Assembly: GCA_035079385.1 (NCBI GenBank)
Contig: JAVHKY010000054.1
Coordinates: forward strand, 10,207,501 to 10,271,500
Length of the DNA stretch: 64,000 bases
Origin: Aspidiotus rigidus
Taxonomy: Eukaryota; Arthropoda; Insecta; Hemiptera; Diaspididae
Reading direction: 5' to 3'
The first letter of the stretch is position 1, and each line of letters opens with the position of its first letter. A model generated the notes under the pieces. The model was not told the DNA's origin. It saw nothing but the letters and a program-made list of their open reading frames with translations, and did no database searches. This document shows, piece after piece, positions 1-11,227 of the stretch. The translations under genes and the position numbers were made by a program.

Positions 1-3000
1 TGGATCGTCGTTCTTGATAACAGAGCCCACTTACGTTGTCAATCATTCTTTGTCCGGCAGATTAGAGGTGCGTTCTCAAATTGGGCTATGTTATTTGGAC
101 CGGGCAGCCATACGCGCACTGCAATTGATGAGTTGATTGTGAAAAAGTGGTCTGCGTACATTTGTCTAATGGGCGCAGTGTGTGAATACGGTCATCTTTG
201 AAAACTTAAATTTAATTCAGTATTGGTTCTAAGAAGCTGAATATTTGTACGTTTGTTTCTATAACTCTAATGAAAATAATTTACAAAAATGAATAGTTCC
301 ATGTTGGTTTTACAATGAGTTATAAGCTCTTGAAGAAATTGGTTTCTCCATAAACTGATTGTTGGCCTAGAGTCAAAAGGTTGTAACTCCCAAAATTAGT
401 GGTTTTGAGTGGATGATAGTTTCTAGTTCTCGTGATCATAATTCATCGTTCTACAATGATAAAATGATGTATACCTAATTCTTAAATTATTTTCCATTTA
501 TTGTAACTCCATTCAGTACCAAAGAAAGTTGTTTTTTGACTCTCCTGTGAAATTACCATTTTCTGAGACACATCATTTTGACTCTAGGCCGACGTGATAT
601 ACACCCAACGCAGCGATCACTTTTTCATTTTCAGCAGTGAAGTATGCGTGTAGTAGTGTATGTATATGCGAATGTGTTTTGTGGTTGGCGATTGCAGAGC
701 GCCGCGCCGGCGGTAGCCCGGTTCAAAAAGCTGGATGGCTAAGTTGCAGATTTGGACGGGGCAAATCATAGGGTCGCTAGCACATCGTTTGATAAGGAAA
801 CTGGGGAATCTGGAATGATGTTCTGCGTGGAATTGATGTGTTAGTGTGTAAAATTGGTTCCTTCAAAAGTGCGATTCTAGCGCTGCCTGGTCCAAATAGA
901 CAAGTTGTGTACTAACAAGCAGCAATTAGTCGATCACGCAACCTAGCTATCCGGCTATTAAAAATAACCAAAAATCCAAGAAGACCTCTCCAAAAGCAGA
1001 TATATTTGATGGAATTGGAAGGTCAACATTTTATTTTGTATCTAACCAGAACTTGACAGAATGATGACCCGCTTGTGTCAAACCGAAACCAACTCCATAT
1101 CAGGCCAAAATAATTATGAAAAATCCCAACAGTTGATGCAGAAGTTTGCTTTTCAACAATGCTTTGTGACTGTACTGCACTTCTTGCCTCCTGTCTTGCT
1201 TTTCGTTTTTCTTTTGCAGCAATATTTTGCCATTATTGGGTTAAATAATTTGAAGAAAGAAATTTTGTTCGTGCAAGGTTAGATTAAGAATAGAAAACAC
1301 TTTGGCTTTGCCCGCTTTCAAGTTTTCCAAAAACCTCGCCCAACAGTCAAAATATTCAAATATCTCCCTTTTCCATACTTTGTGTTCAACGGCCTTACAT
1401 GTGTGAGGTAGACCGGAGCCAAACCGTCCTTTTTACTGATGTGTAAGGTTGGATTTACGTTTATCTGGGTCATCATATCATTATGGTAAGCAGTTTGATC
1501 AATTTCAAGTCAAAGTTTCACAAATATAGTTTCCTGGAAAGTTTTAATTGAACAATTACAAACGAAGTGCGACAAAATACAAAAGCTTAAAACAAAGTTA
1601 TAAATTATGGGCAATACCCGTCAGCGGCGTATTGTCCACGGCAAATCGTATGGGAACCATTGTGATCGAAAATCATTTATTTACAGAGTAAAGTCTTGTG
1701 TCTGCTTTTAATATTTCTCAGTTTTTTCCTCTCTCTCTCTTAATGCTCCCTGCTTTCTCTCCTCCTCGTGAGACTTTTCTTCAATTACATATGGTTCTAT
1801 CTATCTTAATTTTCCTCAATGGATGTGCTTCAAAGCAGTAGTGTAGCCAGGAGAAGGAGGAAATGAATCTTCCTTGATTCTGTTTTTTTATGGAATAATT
1901 TCAAACTGTAAAACTTGATAGAGGCCTCCCCTTCTTCAAATCCTAGCTAAGCCACTGCATAAAAGTTGAATCAAGAGGCATACCGTTATTAAGGAAGGTA
2001 TTGCAGTCAGAAGAACAAGGAGGGAGTCGAATAAGAGATACCTAGTATTGTGCTTTTTCCGGTTGTTATTTTTTTTAAGCTTAAATTTGTACAATTAAAA
2101 TATTAGGTACTTTTCTATTTTTAAAAATAACTAGTCACCCTGGAAAGAGAATAATAGTTCTGAAAAATCACAAGTCGTACAATCCAGGCTGGCTGAAAAA
2201 AAAAAATTACATCATTTATAGTGAAAGACAAATTTCAGAGTCCCAAAGGTTCTTCAGAATAATTATTCTTTATTAAACAGGCACACGCCGAGAAATTCTA
2301 CTTATTGAATTACCGGTATTTGGCCCATATTATCAGCTACGCAAACACTGCTGTTCGTTAGATGTGTTGTTGTACGTGAGTGTGTACCTACTATATCTTC
2401 TAGAGGACATTGTTGTATCATTAGACTCAAGTTGTTACTGTACTGTCGCAGACACTCTTATTGTATTCGATCACAATGCATAGCTTTCATATAGCTGAGG
2501 ATGATATTATGTTATATTATTACTCTAACAATAATAGAGACGCCCGGATGATTTACGCGCGTATAAAGGTCTACAATTACTTGAAAATGGATTGTCAATA
2601 CGAGTTAAAAATAATATTTGGTCTTTATGTATATCGATAACTCGTAGAATCGAGCAAGTTATAAAAATAATTTTTCTATCATATTCTATCGGCGTAAGTC
2701 TACAGAAACAAAATTCGTGGAATTCCATAATATGTATGTCCGATAGATAGAGGAATATTATGCTTCGTCTGCAAATGTCAACAAAGTTCTGTACTGATAA
2801 GAATAAAATCTATGCAATTACCTACGTCATTCCGCATAATACGTACTAATCAATTCTACGCTCCACTATACCAGTGATTAAGACTCTTCTATTATTATTA
2901 TTTTTTTATTTACTAAAAAAAAAAAAAAAAAAAAAAAGACCCTTCTCTTCAACGTAATGTTATAACCAGACCCGAATTTTTCGGCTTTTAAAATGAAAAT

Positions 3001-3100
3001 TTTCGGCAATTACGAACTGTATTTAGCCATTTTCTGCATAACTGAAAAAATATTGAAATAATTATTAAAAATTCGAAAAAAGACAAATGTTGAGCACTAC
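1..3100. other. Unrecognised AT-rich DNA
   Basis: No coding region, RNA gene or transposon could be recognised in this stretch on either strand. Only short open frames without familiar motifs are present. A 16-base motif reading GGCCTAGAGTCAAAA near 365 recurs inverted near 580, but no longer inverted repeat surrounds it. A run of 23 adenines lies at 2915-2937 and may be the tail of an unidentified retrotransposed sequence. Confidence 0.5.
2915..2937 (+). repeat. Poly(A) run, 23 A
   Basis: An uninterrupted stretch of 23 adenines follows a T- and A-rich lead-in. It could be a simple repeat or the 3' tail of a retrotransposed copy. No coding or SINE-like body was recognised upstream. Confidence 0.8.
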
Positions 3101-3124
3101 TTCACAGTAAAAAACTACAACAAT

Positions 3125-3623
3125 AATTTTTCATTGTGCACGACAGTTGAATGCTTTTCTAAATTGTGCTGTAGAAAACCCGTCCGTCGATCCGTTAAAA
3201 CATTCTTATACTCAGAAAATTAACGTTCCACTTCATCAGAGGTGATGGGGGCGTAATTGTAGCAACTAAGAATGGCTGGATTGGTAAGGATGATTTCAAG
3301 TATATCACAGTTTCCGTGAATCACTGCGGAATCAAGTTGTCTCAACGTTGAGTAGACCTTGTTTTTTGGAAAGACCTCATCAGCTTTCAGCTTGATTGCC
3401 TCTCCTCTAGTCCCTCGAGGGGCGCAGCAATTTTTGAACGTACATCCTCTACAAGCTCTATTTGCTTGTTTAATGAAAGACCCCTATTCTGAAGCTTGTC
3501 GATAACGTCAAGAATGAATGCAAGATGCGAATTTATAAACACCAAGTCAGTTGCTAGTGTGCGAGTTTCCTGGAACAACATTTTCATCTTCTGCATATTA
3601 TGCTTTGAATATGGTAACTTCAT
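3125..3623 (-). pseudogene. hAT-type transposase relic (C-terminal part)
   Basis: Read on the minus strand, the distal part carries the motif YAPITSDEVER, then an in-frame stop, then FSEYKNVLTDRR. This matches the pattern of the C-terminal dimerisation region of hAT-superfamily transposases and their domesticated relatives (usual form: YAP-[IL]-TS-x-DVERSFS-x-YK). The upstream part (3387-3623) is an open stretch of 78 codons with a helical segment containing LQNRGLSLNKQIELVEDV, as often found before that region. Frame changes and the stop show that it is dead. No N-terminal BED finger or catalytic core was found. It is more likely an old transposon fossil than a host gene. Confidence 0.6.
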
Positions 3624-4483
3624 TCACAATGATTCTTCCATCGCAATGACACGATTGTGCGAGGGCAAAGTTCATTTTCTTCGATGATTCATTTTTTATA
3701 GTTTTCTTCAAACTTACGAGAATGTTTTTTTAGTCGGAAATGGTTGATATCGGCAAGATTCGGCTCCAACGTCCAATTTCGGCATTTATCTCATTTTCTC
3801 ATAGCATGAATAGTAATGTACCTAAATATATAATTGTACAAATTAATTAATAAAAAAAAATTTTTAATCTCAAATTGTTTACTGTTGATAAAGCTATTGA
3901 TTTTTTTATTTATATCGAAAATAAATAATATTAAAATTCTATAATAAAAAATTCTAATTATTAAATAATAAATAAACTATTAAAAAATAATTAAATAGAA
4001 ATAATAAGTTAATTAATAAATTAATATTAAAAAAAATTAATATAAATTAAATGTATAAAAATTAATTTTATTATTAATAAATTAATAAAAAATAATATAA
4101 TTATAACAAATTTATGTTGAATTAATAAAATTACATAATATATTAAAAGAATTTTTATAAATTAATCTGTTCGGTTAAAATTTTATTACATGATTTGAGT
4201 TTAGATCGATGTAAATTAGATCGGATTTTACTGATTATTAGGAAATAATAATTTTTTTATTATTATAATATTTATATTAATTGAATATTATTATTTTTAA
4301 TTTCTTATTTATTAGTACAAAAATCTATATTATGTACAAATTAGTTTTATTCTGGCTATTATATAAAAAATTTTATTATGTATTATTATTTTTAAAACAA
4401 AAAATTCATTATTATATTAATTTTATTATTAATATTATAATATATTTATATTAAAAATAAATTTTAATTCAAAAATTAAATTT

Positions 4484-5071
4484 AGGGAACCTGCTTTATG
4501 GGGGGCTTTTTGAGAAATTTGGCTTGCGCCGTCCGCCGTCCAGCAAAAAACTTGGAAAAATTTCGACTCACGAGTCATATATGATAGGAGAGAGACTTGG
4601 AAAAATTTCGACTCCCAAGCTATATATGATAGGAAGGGGACGTGGAAAAATTTCAACTCGTGAGCTATCATATATAGCTGGAGATTCGAGAAAAATTTAG
4701 ACTTTCAAACTATATTATACTAGGCTTATAGTAGGCCTAGGTTTTCTTTATACTAGCTTTATCTAGGTCTAGGCTTCCTTGAATTTTCAATACCAAATCC
4801 CATTTGACTCATAAAACAGGTTCCCTGCGTTCCTCGTTTAACTTCGTTAAGGAAGCCGTCGTTTTTCCAAGTCCCTCTCCTATCGTATATGGCTCGAGAG
4901 TCGAAATTTTTTTTAAGTCCTCCTATCATATATAGCTCGAGAATCGAAATTTTTCTAAGTCCCTCTCCTATCATATATAGCTCGAGAGTCGAAATTTTTC
5001 CAAGTTTTTTGCCGGACGGCGGACGGCGCACCGCAAATTTCTCACAAAGCTCCCCATAAAACAGGTTCCCT
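4484..5071. mobile_element. Foldback element (AGGGAACCTG family, copy 1)
   Basis: The ends are inverted: AGGGAACCTGCTTTATGGGG at 4484, and its near-complement ending at 5071. Inside each end the inverted match continues through a segment containing a GCGCCGTCCGCCGTCC core. Next come several copies of a ~45-bp unit with CTTGGAAAAATTTCGACTC and a palindromic ATATATGATAGGA. Units at 4545-4680 run in one orientation and those at 4865-5010 in the other, so the element is one large imperfect hairpin. It has no coding capacity. A copy with the same ends sits inside PLE-A1. No convincing target duplication was resolved. Confidence 0.7.
4545..5010. repeat. Short tandem units (~45 bp) in inverted arrays
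   Basis: Three units at 4545-4680 and three at 4865-5010 share the pattern: line of A's after CTTGG, then TTTCGACTC, then CGAGCTATATATGATAGGA. The second array is the reverse complement of the first. The same unit recurs singly or in partial form near 10180-10230, 21850-21885 and 23130-23275. Confidence 0.75.
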
Positions 5072-5199
5072 GTTAAAATTTCAAAATAATTGATTTTTAA
5101 TTAATGTTATTTAATAAATTTATTTTTTAATATATTATCATTATATTTATTTTATTAAATTTATAAATTAAATTAAATATAAAAAATTCTTTAATCTCC

Positions 5200-8100
5200 A
5201 AAATTAATATTTTGTCGTTGGTACGTGACTCGCGTGAGTTTTGATGAATGCAAGCTCTTTCACTCTCTTTTTGTTGTGAGAACACTTTTTACCTACTTTC
5301 GACCTTCAAGAGGGTATTTGTAGCAGTCATTCTTCTTACCTGCAGACTTTTATGCGTCAAGTGTTACGTTCTTGATATGAATCTTCACTTTCATCCTTAA
5401 TTCTTCTTTTTTCTCTTTGTTTCTCATGTTCCGTCAGCAGTATTTCTCAAAACTAATGAAATTTTGGAAGGAAATGACATTTCCAAAAAAATGCTAAAAC
5501 GTGCAAAAACGTGCAACTTAAGATTTGGGGTGGGGTCCCTATATGTGAGATCGATCCACATTTATTGTCAGATTGACTTCAACGTTCACCAAAAAAAAAG
5601 ATGCAAAATCATGAACTTCCGGACTCTAGTACCAAACTTCATGTTACGTCTTCATATCGGTATCAGTCCAGGCATATTAGGAAATGAAAAATTAAAAAAT
5701 GCTACTTAGTTAAAACTTGATACAATCATTGAAAATTGGTTTTTAGGTGAAAACATCCCCCACGAAAATCAAAGAGTACTGAATTTTTCACCCAAATGGC
5801 CTCTGCAGCAGTGCACCATGGATCAAACCGGCTCTGCCAGTGAGCCAATGGCACTTTTCGATTTATGAACAATGAACTGTTATTAAAATCCAAAGAAGTT
5901 GTAGCGTTACGTTATTGAGAGACAACTCTAACAGCACAAACAGCGGCATTCTCAGTCGACACTAAGGGGAAAGTGAAGGTAACATTTACTTAAGCTTAGA
6001 TGATCAATTAAGGGTGTGCTTCGATCGATGGAGAACTCCAAATCGGTGTATAATACGCAGAAAATAAGATTGATGAGGTACATACGTGTATGATACTGCA
6101 AAAGGAGCATTCATGTCACCCGTAAGATACACCAAGAGGAATTTTGGAATTTTCTGAGATCCCATCCTTCTTCTTCCGCTCCGTGCTATATGCCTGTACA
6201 TAATAGAATTAAATAAAAACTGAAATACGCGTATATACCAAAATAATTGAGTACATTCTTGTACCTAAGGCTATTTTTTTGGAGAGGGGGGGCTGGGGTG
6301 GGTACGCTTTGAACTCTTTGATATCTTGGTCAGGTGGTCATACATAATAAAATAAGAAAAACCGATTATACTCTGCTAAAAATCGAATTTCTCTGAATCA
6401 GTACCTAAAATAGGCACATGACTTTATTTTCAGACTATGAACAAAAACTTGACGATAGTACGACGCACAGACGGAGTACGTGTATGGAGTAGATAGTCAA
6501 ACTTATAATTCAAGTACACTTTCTCTCTTTAATCAGATTTTAGGTAAGGAAAAAAAGCTTCAAGTACCGGACCAACTAGCAATTCTAAATCCTATACTCT
6601 CTACTTTTTTTTCTCTCTACTAAAAAACAACCTATACCTATTTTCTTTACGGATAATAACTCTTATCACATTTCAACTGCCAGTACCAGAATAAGGAAGA
6701 AACCTCGAAAGCAAGCTCGACGATCCCAGTTATCATTGTATGTATTTTAATTTTGATAAGGTTTGGAAGAGAGAGAGAAAAAATTACAAAATATTACGTA
6801 GAGATACATGAAAATAGCTACTGATGATCGGTGGAGGGAGGAGGGAAACTGAAATTGTTTTGTGTACTGACCGGAAATAGAGCACAAACGTATTTCGGAT
6901 TGCAGGCGTATGCTAGTAGATTTACAATACTGTATTAAAAAACGATTGTTGCGATCACAATGAATAAGGAAGAAACGTAGAAACAATTTCTAAAATGGTT
7001 CTACCTTTTGTTTTAGAGGAAAACGATTTTTCGGGAAAGATACAGTTATGAAGTAGCGGACGATCATTCATTCATGCTGACATATTGTCCGTGAAAAAGA
7101 TGGAGCGATGAAAATTGATTCATCTGTATCTGCGAAGATAAGGTACAAAAAATAACCTTACCCAGGGGCGTGTAAAAATTGATGTTGAATTAGAGAGTGT
7201 AAATTAATATTTTCGTATACTCCAGAAAATTGGTAATCTATTTATCATACTCATAAAGTTTGTATCCTGAAGCGTCAGTAAAAAAAGTTTTCAAAGAGCT
7301 GCTTCATCTGAAAGACAGAAAAGAAATGTCGGTTTTTTACTCCGAACGTTGTAACGGAGTGCCGTTATTAAAACAAAAATGTAATTTTCGCAATTAATGT
7401 GTCAGCGACTTCAATTTCTCGACATGTTATGATACATTAATTCTACGCGCTGCAAAAACTCCACGGCGGATTATTGTCACATGTCTCTTTCGATTTGAAC
7501 TCGGTCCAAAATCTCACTATTTACTAACACTTCCACCGGGAAACATGAATTAGTGACGATGATTTTCGTTTTTATAGATATGCAAAGGTACGGCGAACGG
7601 GTGAGACGGCCGTCTCCAGAATTTTTGGAACCAATAGAAACGCAGTCTATGTTGAAAAAACGTAAAGAAGTGAGCACAATTGTGAAGGTGAGTAAATTTA
7701 GATTAAAACGGAGAGGAGTGTGATCTCTAAAAGCTTATTTTTATGTGGCCTTTGATCGACTCTCTTACTTTACTGTATCAAAGTTGAATTTTAGGCCCTG
7801 AGGCTATCGTTTCAATTTTGTTCATCTTCCTCCCAGTAACTACTACGTGAGCAGGCTTGGCTATTGAATTCCTTGATAACTGTCATCTTTGGATTCATAT
7901 ACCTCGAGAGTGCGGCTTATCATTGAAAGTTTTTGCTAGACCTTGACAAAGGCTTGGCAATTTATTCTGAAAAAATTACTTGGAGGTACCATCTTATGCT
8001 GAACTATTAATAAAAGAGATATTAAACAAATGTTTACTTTATGATGCGCTGTGGCACCCATATTTTGGTCAGTCCGGATCTGGACGAGATTATTGCGTAC

Positions 8101-8280
8101 GCTCGGGCTCCTCCGAAACACTAAGAAGAGAAATAATGGGACTCTCCCTTCTTTAGGATTAAATCTCCAGGTGATGGTTGCGCTTGTATTCAAGCTTTGC
8201 GTTTATGGCAAAGAAGGACGTTATTAACATATAATGTAGCCATCAGTTGCAGATTCAATCCTATGTAATATATTTTCCTC
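5200..8280. other. Unrecognised DNA
   Basis: There is no supported gene. Open frames are short and on both strands, with no recognised motif. Low-complexity T-rich and G-rich patches occur, for example a G-rich tract near 6280-6300. Confidence 0.5.
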
Positions 8281-8750
8281 TATAGTATAGGCGAAATGGA
8301 CATAAAATTTAGCTAAAAAAGACTTGGTAGAAAGCAGGAGTTTGTTGGAATTTGTCCTGATTGGTGTCAGAAACAACCGAAAAAGAAACCCACCCCCAAA
8401 GTGGATGGGAAAATTTTCTGTGGCGCGTTTTAGCCCTCCAAATTTCGTTTTTTGTCAATATCTCGAAAAATACGCATCGCACGGAAAAAATTCAAGTTAC
8501 AACAATTATTCCTCGTTGAATTTCCCATAAGATCAACTATTCACCACCCAACTTTAGGCTAAATCCTTAGCCTAAAAGTATTACCGAATGAGCGCTATTT
8601 AAGAAAATTCGTTGTAAATCACCATATTTTCGTCGATAACTCGAAATTGTCGACTTGTACAAAAAAATGTGTAGGTATGAAAAAGTTTCTTTGTAAAATT
8701 TTATATAACATGAACCATATGCACATTAGCCTAGGCTAAAAATTCAGTAA
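8281..8750 (+). repeat. Left arm of a ~460-bp inverted repeat pair
   Basis: This segment matches the reverse complement of 15727-16183 nearly throughout, with short indels and scattered substitutions. Both arms start outward with a TATAGTATAGGCGAA-like end and finish inward at CACATTAGCCTAGGCT. The pair brackets about 7 kb that contains PLE-A1, PLE-B1 and a decayed protein gene. They could be the long terminal inverted repeats of one transposon or two independent copies of one repeat. Confidence 0.8.
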
Positions 8751-8802
8751 ATTCCGGTTTTATTCCGATTATAAGATTACGACTAAGAAACTGAAAAATT
8801 AT

Positions 8803-9605
8803 ATGAGGAAGAAGTGGATAAGAACAGAGTTGCGAAGATGGTATGGTAAATTTAATATTACGACTAGATTAAACCTTATGGTCCATTCGAGACTCTCCGG
8901 TATGCTCCTCCCCCTTGAGTTTGATTACTTTATGCGGGACGTCAATTTAAAGTGTCGGAAATTTGAGGTGAACATGAAGGAGAAGAAGAATAAGAAGTTA
9001 TCCTCCCTAATGAAAGTTAATGATGCGGTGGTTGAGGAAGGGGTGAGTGACGGTTTTGTCGTTCATAGATTCCATCCCCTCCTCATAAATAATAATCAGG
9101 TAGTGTTTAATAGTGACGAAACTGCCCTCCTTGAGAAAGGTTTGAAATTCAGTTTACCTCCCCTCAAGAAGGATGAAACCTTGGCGAATGTTGTTGGGGA
9201 TCTTGCGGTAAAAATTGGTCCTGGTTTTGATACCCAGAAAGTTTGTGCCGATTTAGTCCGTAATAACCCCCTCCCTTGCATGAGTAATAAATTGGGAGGA
9301 GTGATTCAAGATTTGAAGAGGAAGATGAAAGAGGGAGATTTAATCGTCATTAAGGCTGACAAGGGCAATGCTGTTGTGGTGATGGAGAAGTCGGCCTATT
9401 CTTCTAAGGTCCATGAAGTCCTCCAGCAGTGTGGTGCTAAAGAGAGTGAGGATTTCAGTTTTCCTAAGCACGTTAAAGGAGTTAGGAGTGTCATCAACAG
9501 GAGTGAGGCTATTATCAGAAATCCTGCTTTGAAAAAAGCCCTCCTTGTTCCTAACCTCACCCCCCCCTTCCTCTACGGGCTGCCCAAAGTGCATAAGAAC
9601 AAAAA
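8803..9605 (+). pseudogene. PLE-A1 polyprotein, N-terminal part
   Basis: The open frame covers the PLE N-terminal region and the first RT blocks. Recognisable motifs are the GLKFSLPP-type block (about residue 110), IKADKGNAVVVMEKS (about residue 185) and YGLPKVHKN near residue 260, where the next expected residues are the RPVVS block. The frame leaves PLE homology at about 9605, exactly where the foldback element starts, and the last ~14 codons come from that insertion. The start is the first methionine in the open frame; the true start of the family is not known here. Confidence 0.8.
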
Positions 9606-10301
9606 CTCGCAGCCCACACAGTTAGCTGCTCGGAATTGCCTTCATTAACTCTGTTAATTGAGGCAAACAGGGAACCTGTTTTATGGGAGTAATCATGTGA
9701 GTGTCATTTTTTGCTTTTTGTCGTCTCAAGTAGAGTGAACTTTGTTCCTCACCACCTTGAGATCTCTTCTCATTAGGTCAAGTTCTAGGCGCGTTTTTTT
9801 TTTAGTGGTTTCCCCTGTAGGCCTAAGCTCGGAGATCTGATGACGTCATAATCTGATGACGTCACACGATCTAATGACGTTACGATCTGGTGACGTCACG
9901 ATGGAGATCTGTGACGTCACGATCATCGTGCCATCACTATCTGATGACGTCACAGAGCTAGTAAAACCACTAATACAGACCTCCTAGACCTATAGTATAA
10001 AGGAAGCCTAAGACCTAGTACAGAGCTAGGACAAACTGCAGTATAAGCTATTGATAAAGATCTTGTAAGCTTATGGTATGAAGGATGCCTAGACCTAGTA
10101 TAAAGGAGGCTTGGACCTAGTATACGCCTAGTATAATACGTAGTATAAACCTAGTATAATATACTGCATGAAGGAGAGAGGATAAGTCCCCCTCCTATCA
10201 CTTCATCAAAATTTTTCTAAGTCCCTTTTTCTTGCCGGACGGCGCCCGGCGCCCGTCATTTTCCTTCAGTTTACCCCCCGATAAAACAGGTTCCCTGTTA
10301 A
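9606..10301. mobile_element. Foldback element (AGGGAACCTG family, copy 2)
   Basis: The element sits between the YGLPKVHK and RPV blocks of the PLE-A1 reverse transcriptase, an unambiguous insertion point. Inverted ends read ACAGGGAACCTGTTTTAT at 9667 and its complement ending near 10299. About 60 bp outside the left copy (9606-9666) also does not belong to the PLE. The interior holds an array of TGACGTCA sites, repeated words such as CCTAGTATA, and the GCCGGACGGCG core also seen in the copy at 4484-5071. It has no open frame of its own. Confidence 0.7.
9838..9955. repeat. Cluster of TGACGTCA palindromes
   Basis: Five perfect TGACGTCA octamers (9841, 9857, 9891, 9912, 9945) and one variant TGACGTTA (9875) lie within about 115 bp, most preceded by GATCTGA or GATCTGG. 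TGACGTCA is the consensus site of CREB/ATF bZIP factors. Whether the cluster works as an enhancer, or is only the unit of a short tandem repeat, cannot be decided from sequence. Confidence 0.8.
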
Positions 10302-11215
10302 TACCACGATGCGACCCGTTGTTTTTTTCGTCTCCTCCCCCACCTGCCTCCTTGCCAAATTCCTGGACCGTTGGTTCAAAAATCGTATTGATTTTGAATC
10401 TCCTCATTCGGTCTTGAATTCGGCCTCTTTAACTGACATTCTGAAGGATGTAAGCCTTCCCCCGGGAACGACCATCTGCTCGTCTAATGTTGTTGGTTTG
10501 TTCCCGAATATTCCTGAGGCTGCTACTATCCAGCGTATGGGTGAGCTACTCGTCAAAGCCAATATTCCTCACAATGAGCTTCAGGAATTTTCCGATCTTC
10601 TGAATATTTGCTGGTCCCCCAACTACTGTAAATTTGAAGGAAAATTTTTCGAGTTTCCTGATGAAGTAGGGATACCTATTGGATCACCTTTGGGCTCTCT
10701 CATCTCCGAAATTTTCTTGTCTAAGTTTGAACATGACCTCTTTTTCTCGAACCAGATGTTACTTAATCATACTCACTATTGGCACAACTACTTTGATGAC
10801 GTTCTATGTTCCTGGACTGGTCCCCCAGATTTCCTTGGTCAGTTTCGGAGGTATCTCAATTCCTGGTACCCTTCCATCAAATTTACGTTGGAAATAGGGG
10901 TATTTTCCATTAACTTTTTTGGATTTATCGATTTCTATAATAGACGGTATCCATAAGTTTGGAATTTACAGGAAAGATACTACGACCGATATTTTAGTCT
11001 ACGGTGGTTCGTTCGGTCCTGTTGCTCATAAGATGGCTGCTTTTCACAGCCTAGTTCACAGACTGACTCGTATTCCTTTGAGTCAGTCTGCCTTCAAGAA
11101 GAGTTATAAAACACCTGGCCAGAGTGAATGGGGTCAATGTCGATGTTGACGTGATGGTTCGGAGGAAAGTTACGAGGAGCCTTCTTGATTCCACCACCTC
11201 CCTCCCCCCAGACCC
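10302..11215 (+). pseudogene. PLE-A1 reverse transcriptase core (frameshifted)
   Basis: After the foldback insertion the PLE frame resumes with MRPVVFFVSSPT. It continues through NVVGLFPNIP, IPIGSPLGSLISEIF and HYWHNYFDDVL, the catalytic box in which the usual YVDD reads YFDD. Near 10918 a one-base change shifts the frame, and homology continues as LSISIIDGIHKFGIYRK. Near 11100 a short deletion breaks the frame again, followed by the SLLDSTTSLP block. Homology stops at about 11215, where a C-rich run leads into PLE-B1. Compared with PLE-A2, one of the usual pair of aspartates in the first catalytic block (SFDVVGLF) is replaced by asparagine. Confidence 0.8.
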
Positions 11216-11227
11216 CCCCCCCCCCTC

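Larger units (their letters stand above)
3830..5200 (+). pseudogene. Nuclear mitochondrial insert, 16S rRNA-like
   Basis: This is a block of extreme A+T content unlike its surroundings. Around 4167-4235 it contains CTGTTCGGTTAAAATT and ACATGATTTGAGTTTAGATC, followed by a degraded form of the next conserved helix. These fit the most conserved part of domain V of insect mitochondrial large-subunit rRNA, where the standard 16S reverse primer binds. Near 4312 the string TTAGTACAAAA fits the conserved TTAGTACGAAAGG close to the 3' end of the same molecule. The sense strand is plus. The sequence is too diverged to be functional. A foldback element at 4484-5071 interrupts it, so AT-rich DNA beyond 5072 is probably the continuation. 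The outer limits are judged only by composition. Confidence 0.6.

Noticed and set aside
365..600. Inverted GGCCTAGAGTCAAAA pair as a transposon
   Set aside because: Only the ~16-base words match; arms do not extend and no duplication or second copy is seen.
1061..1282. 73-codon frame with a hydrophobic segment
   Set aside because: It is short, AT-rich and isolated, without splice signals or known motif.
8803..9648. 281-codon frame as a host gene
   Set aside because: It matches the N-terminal and first RT blocks of Penelope-like elements, and its last codons come from an inserted foldback element.
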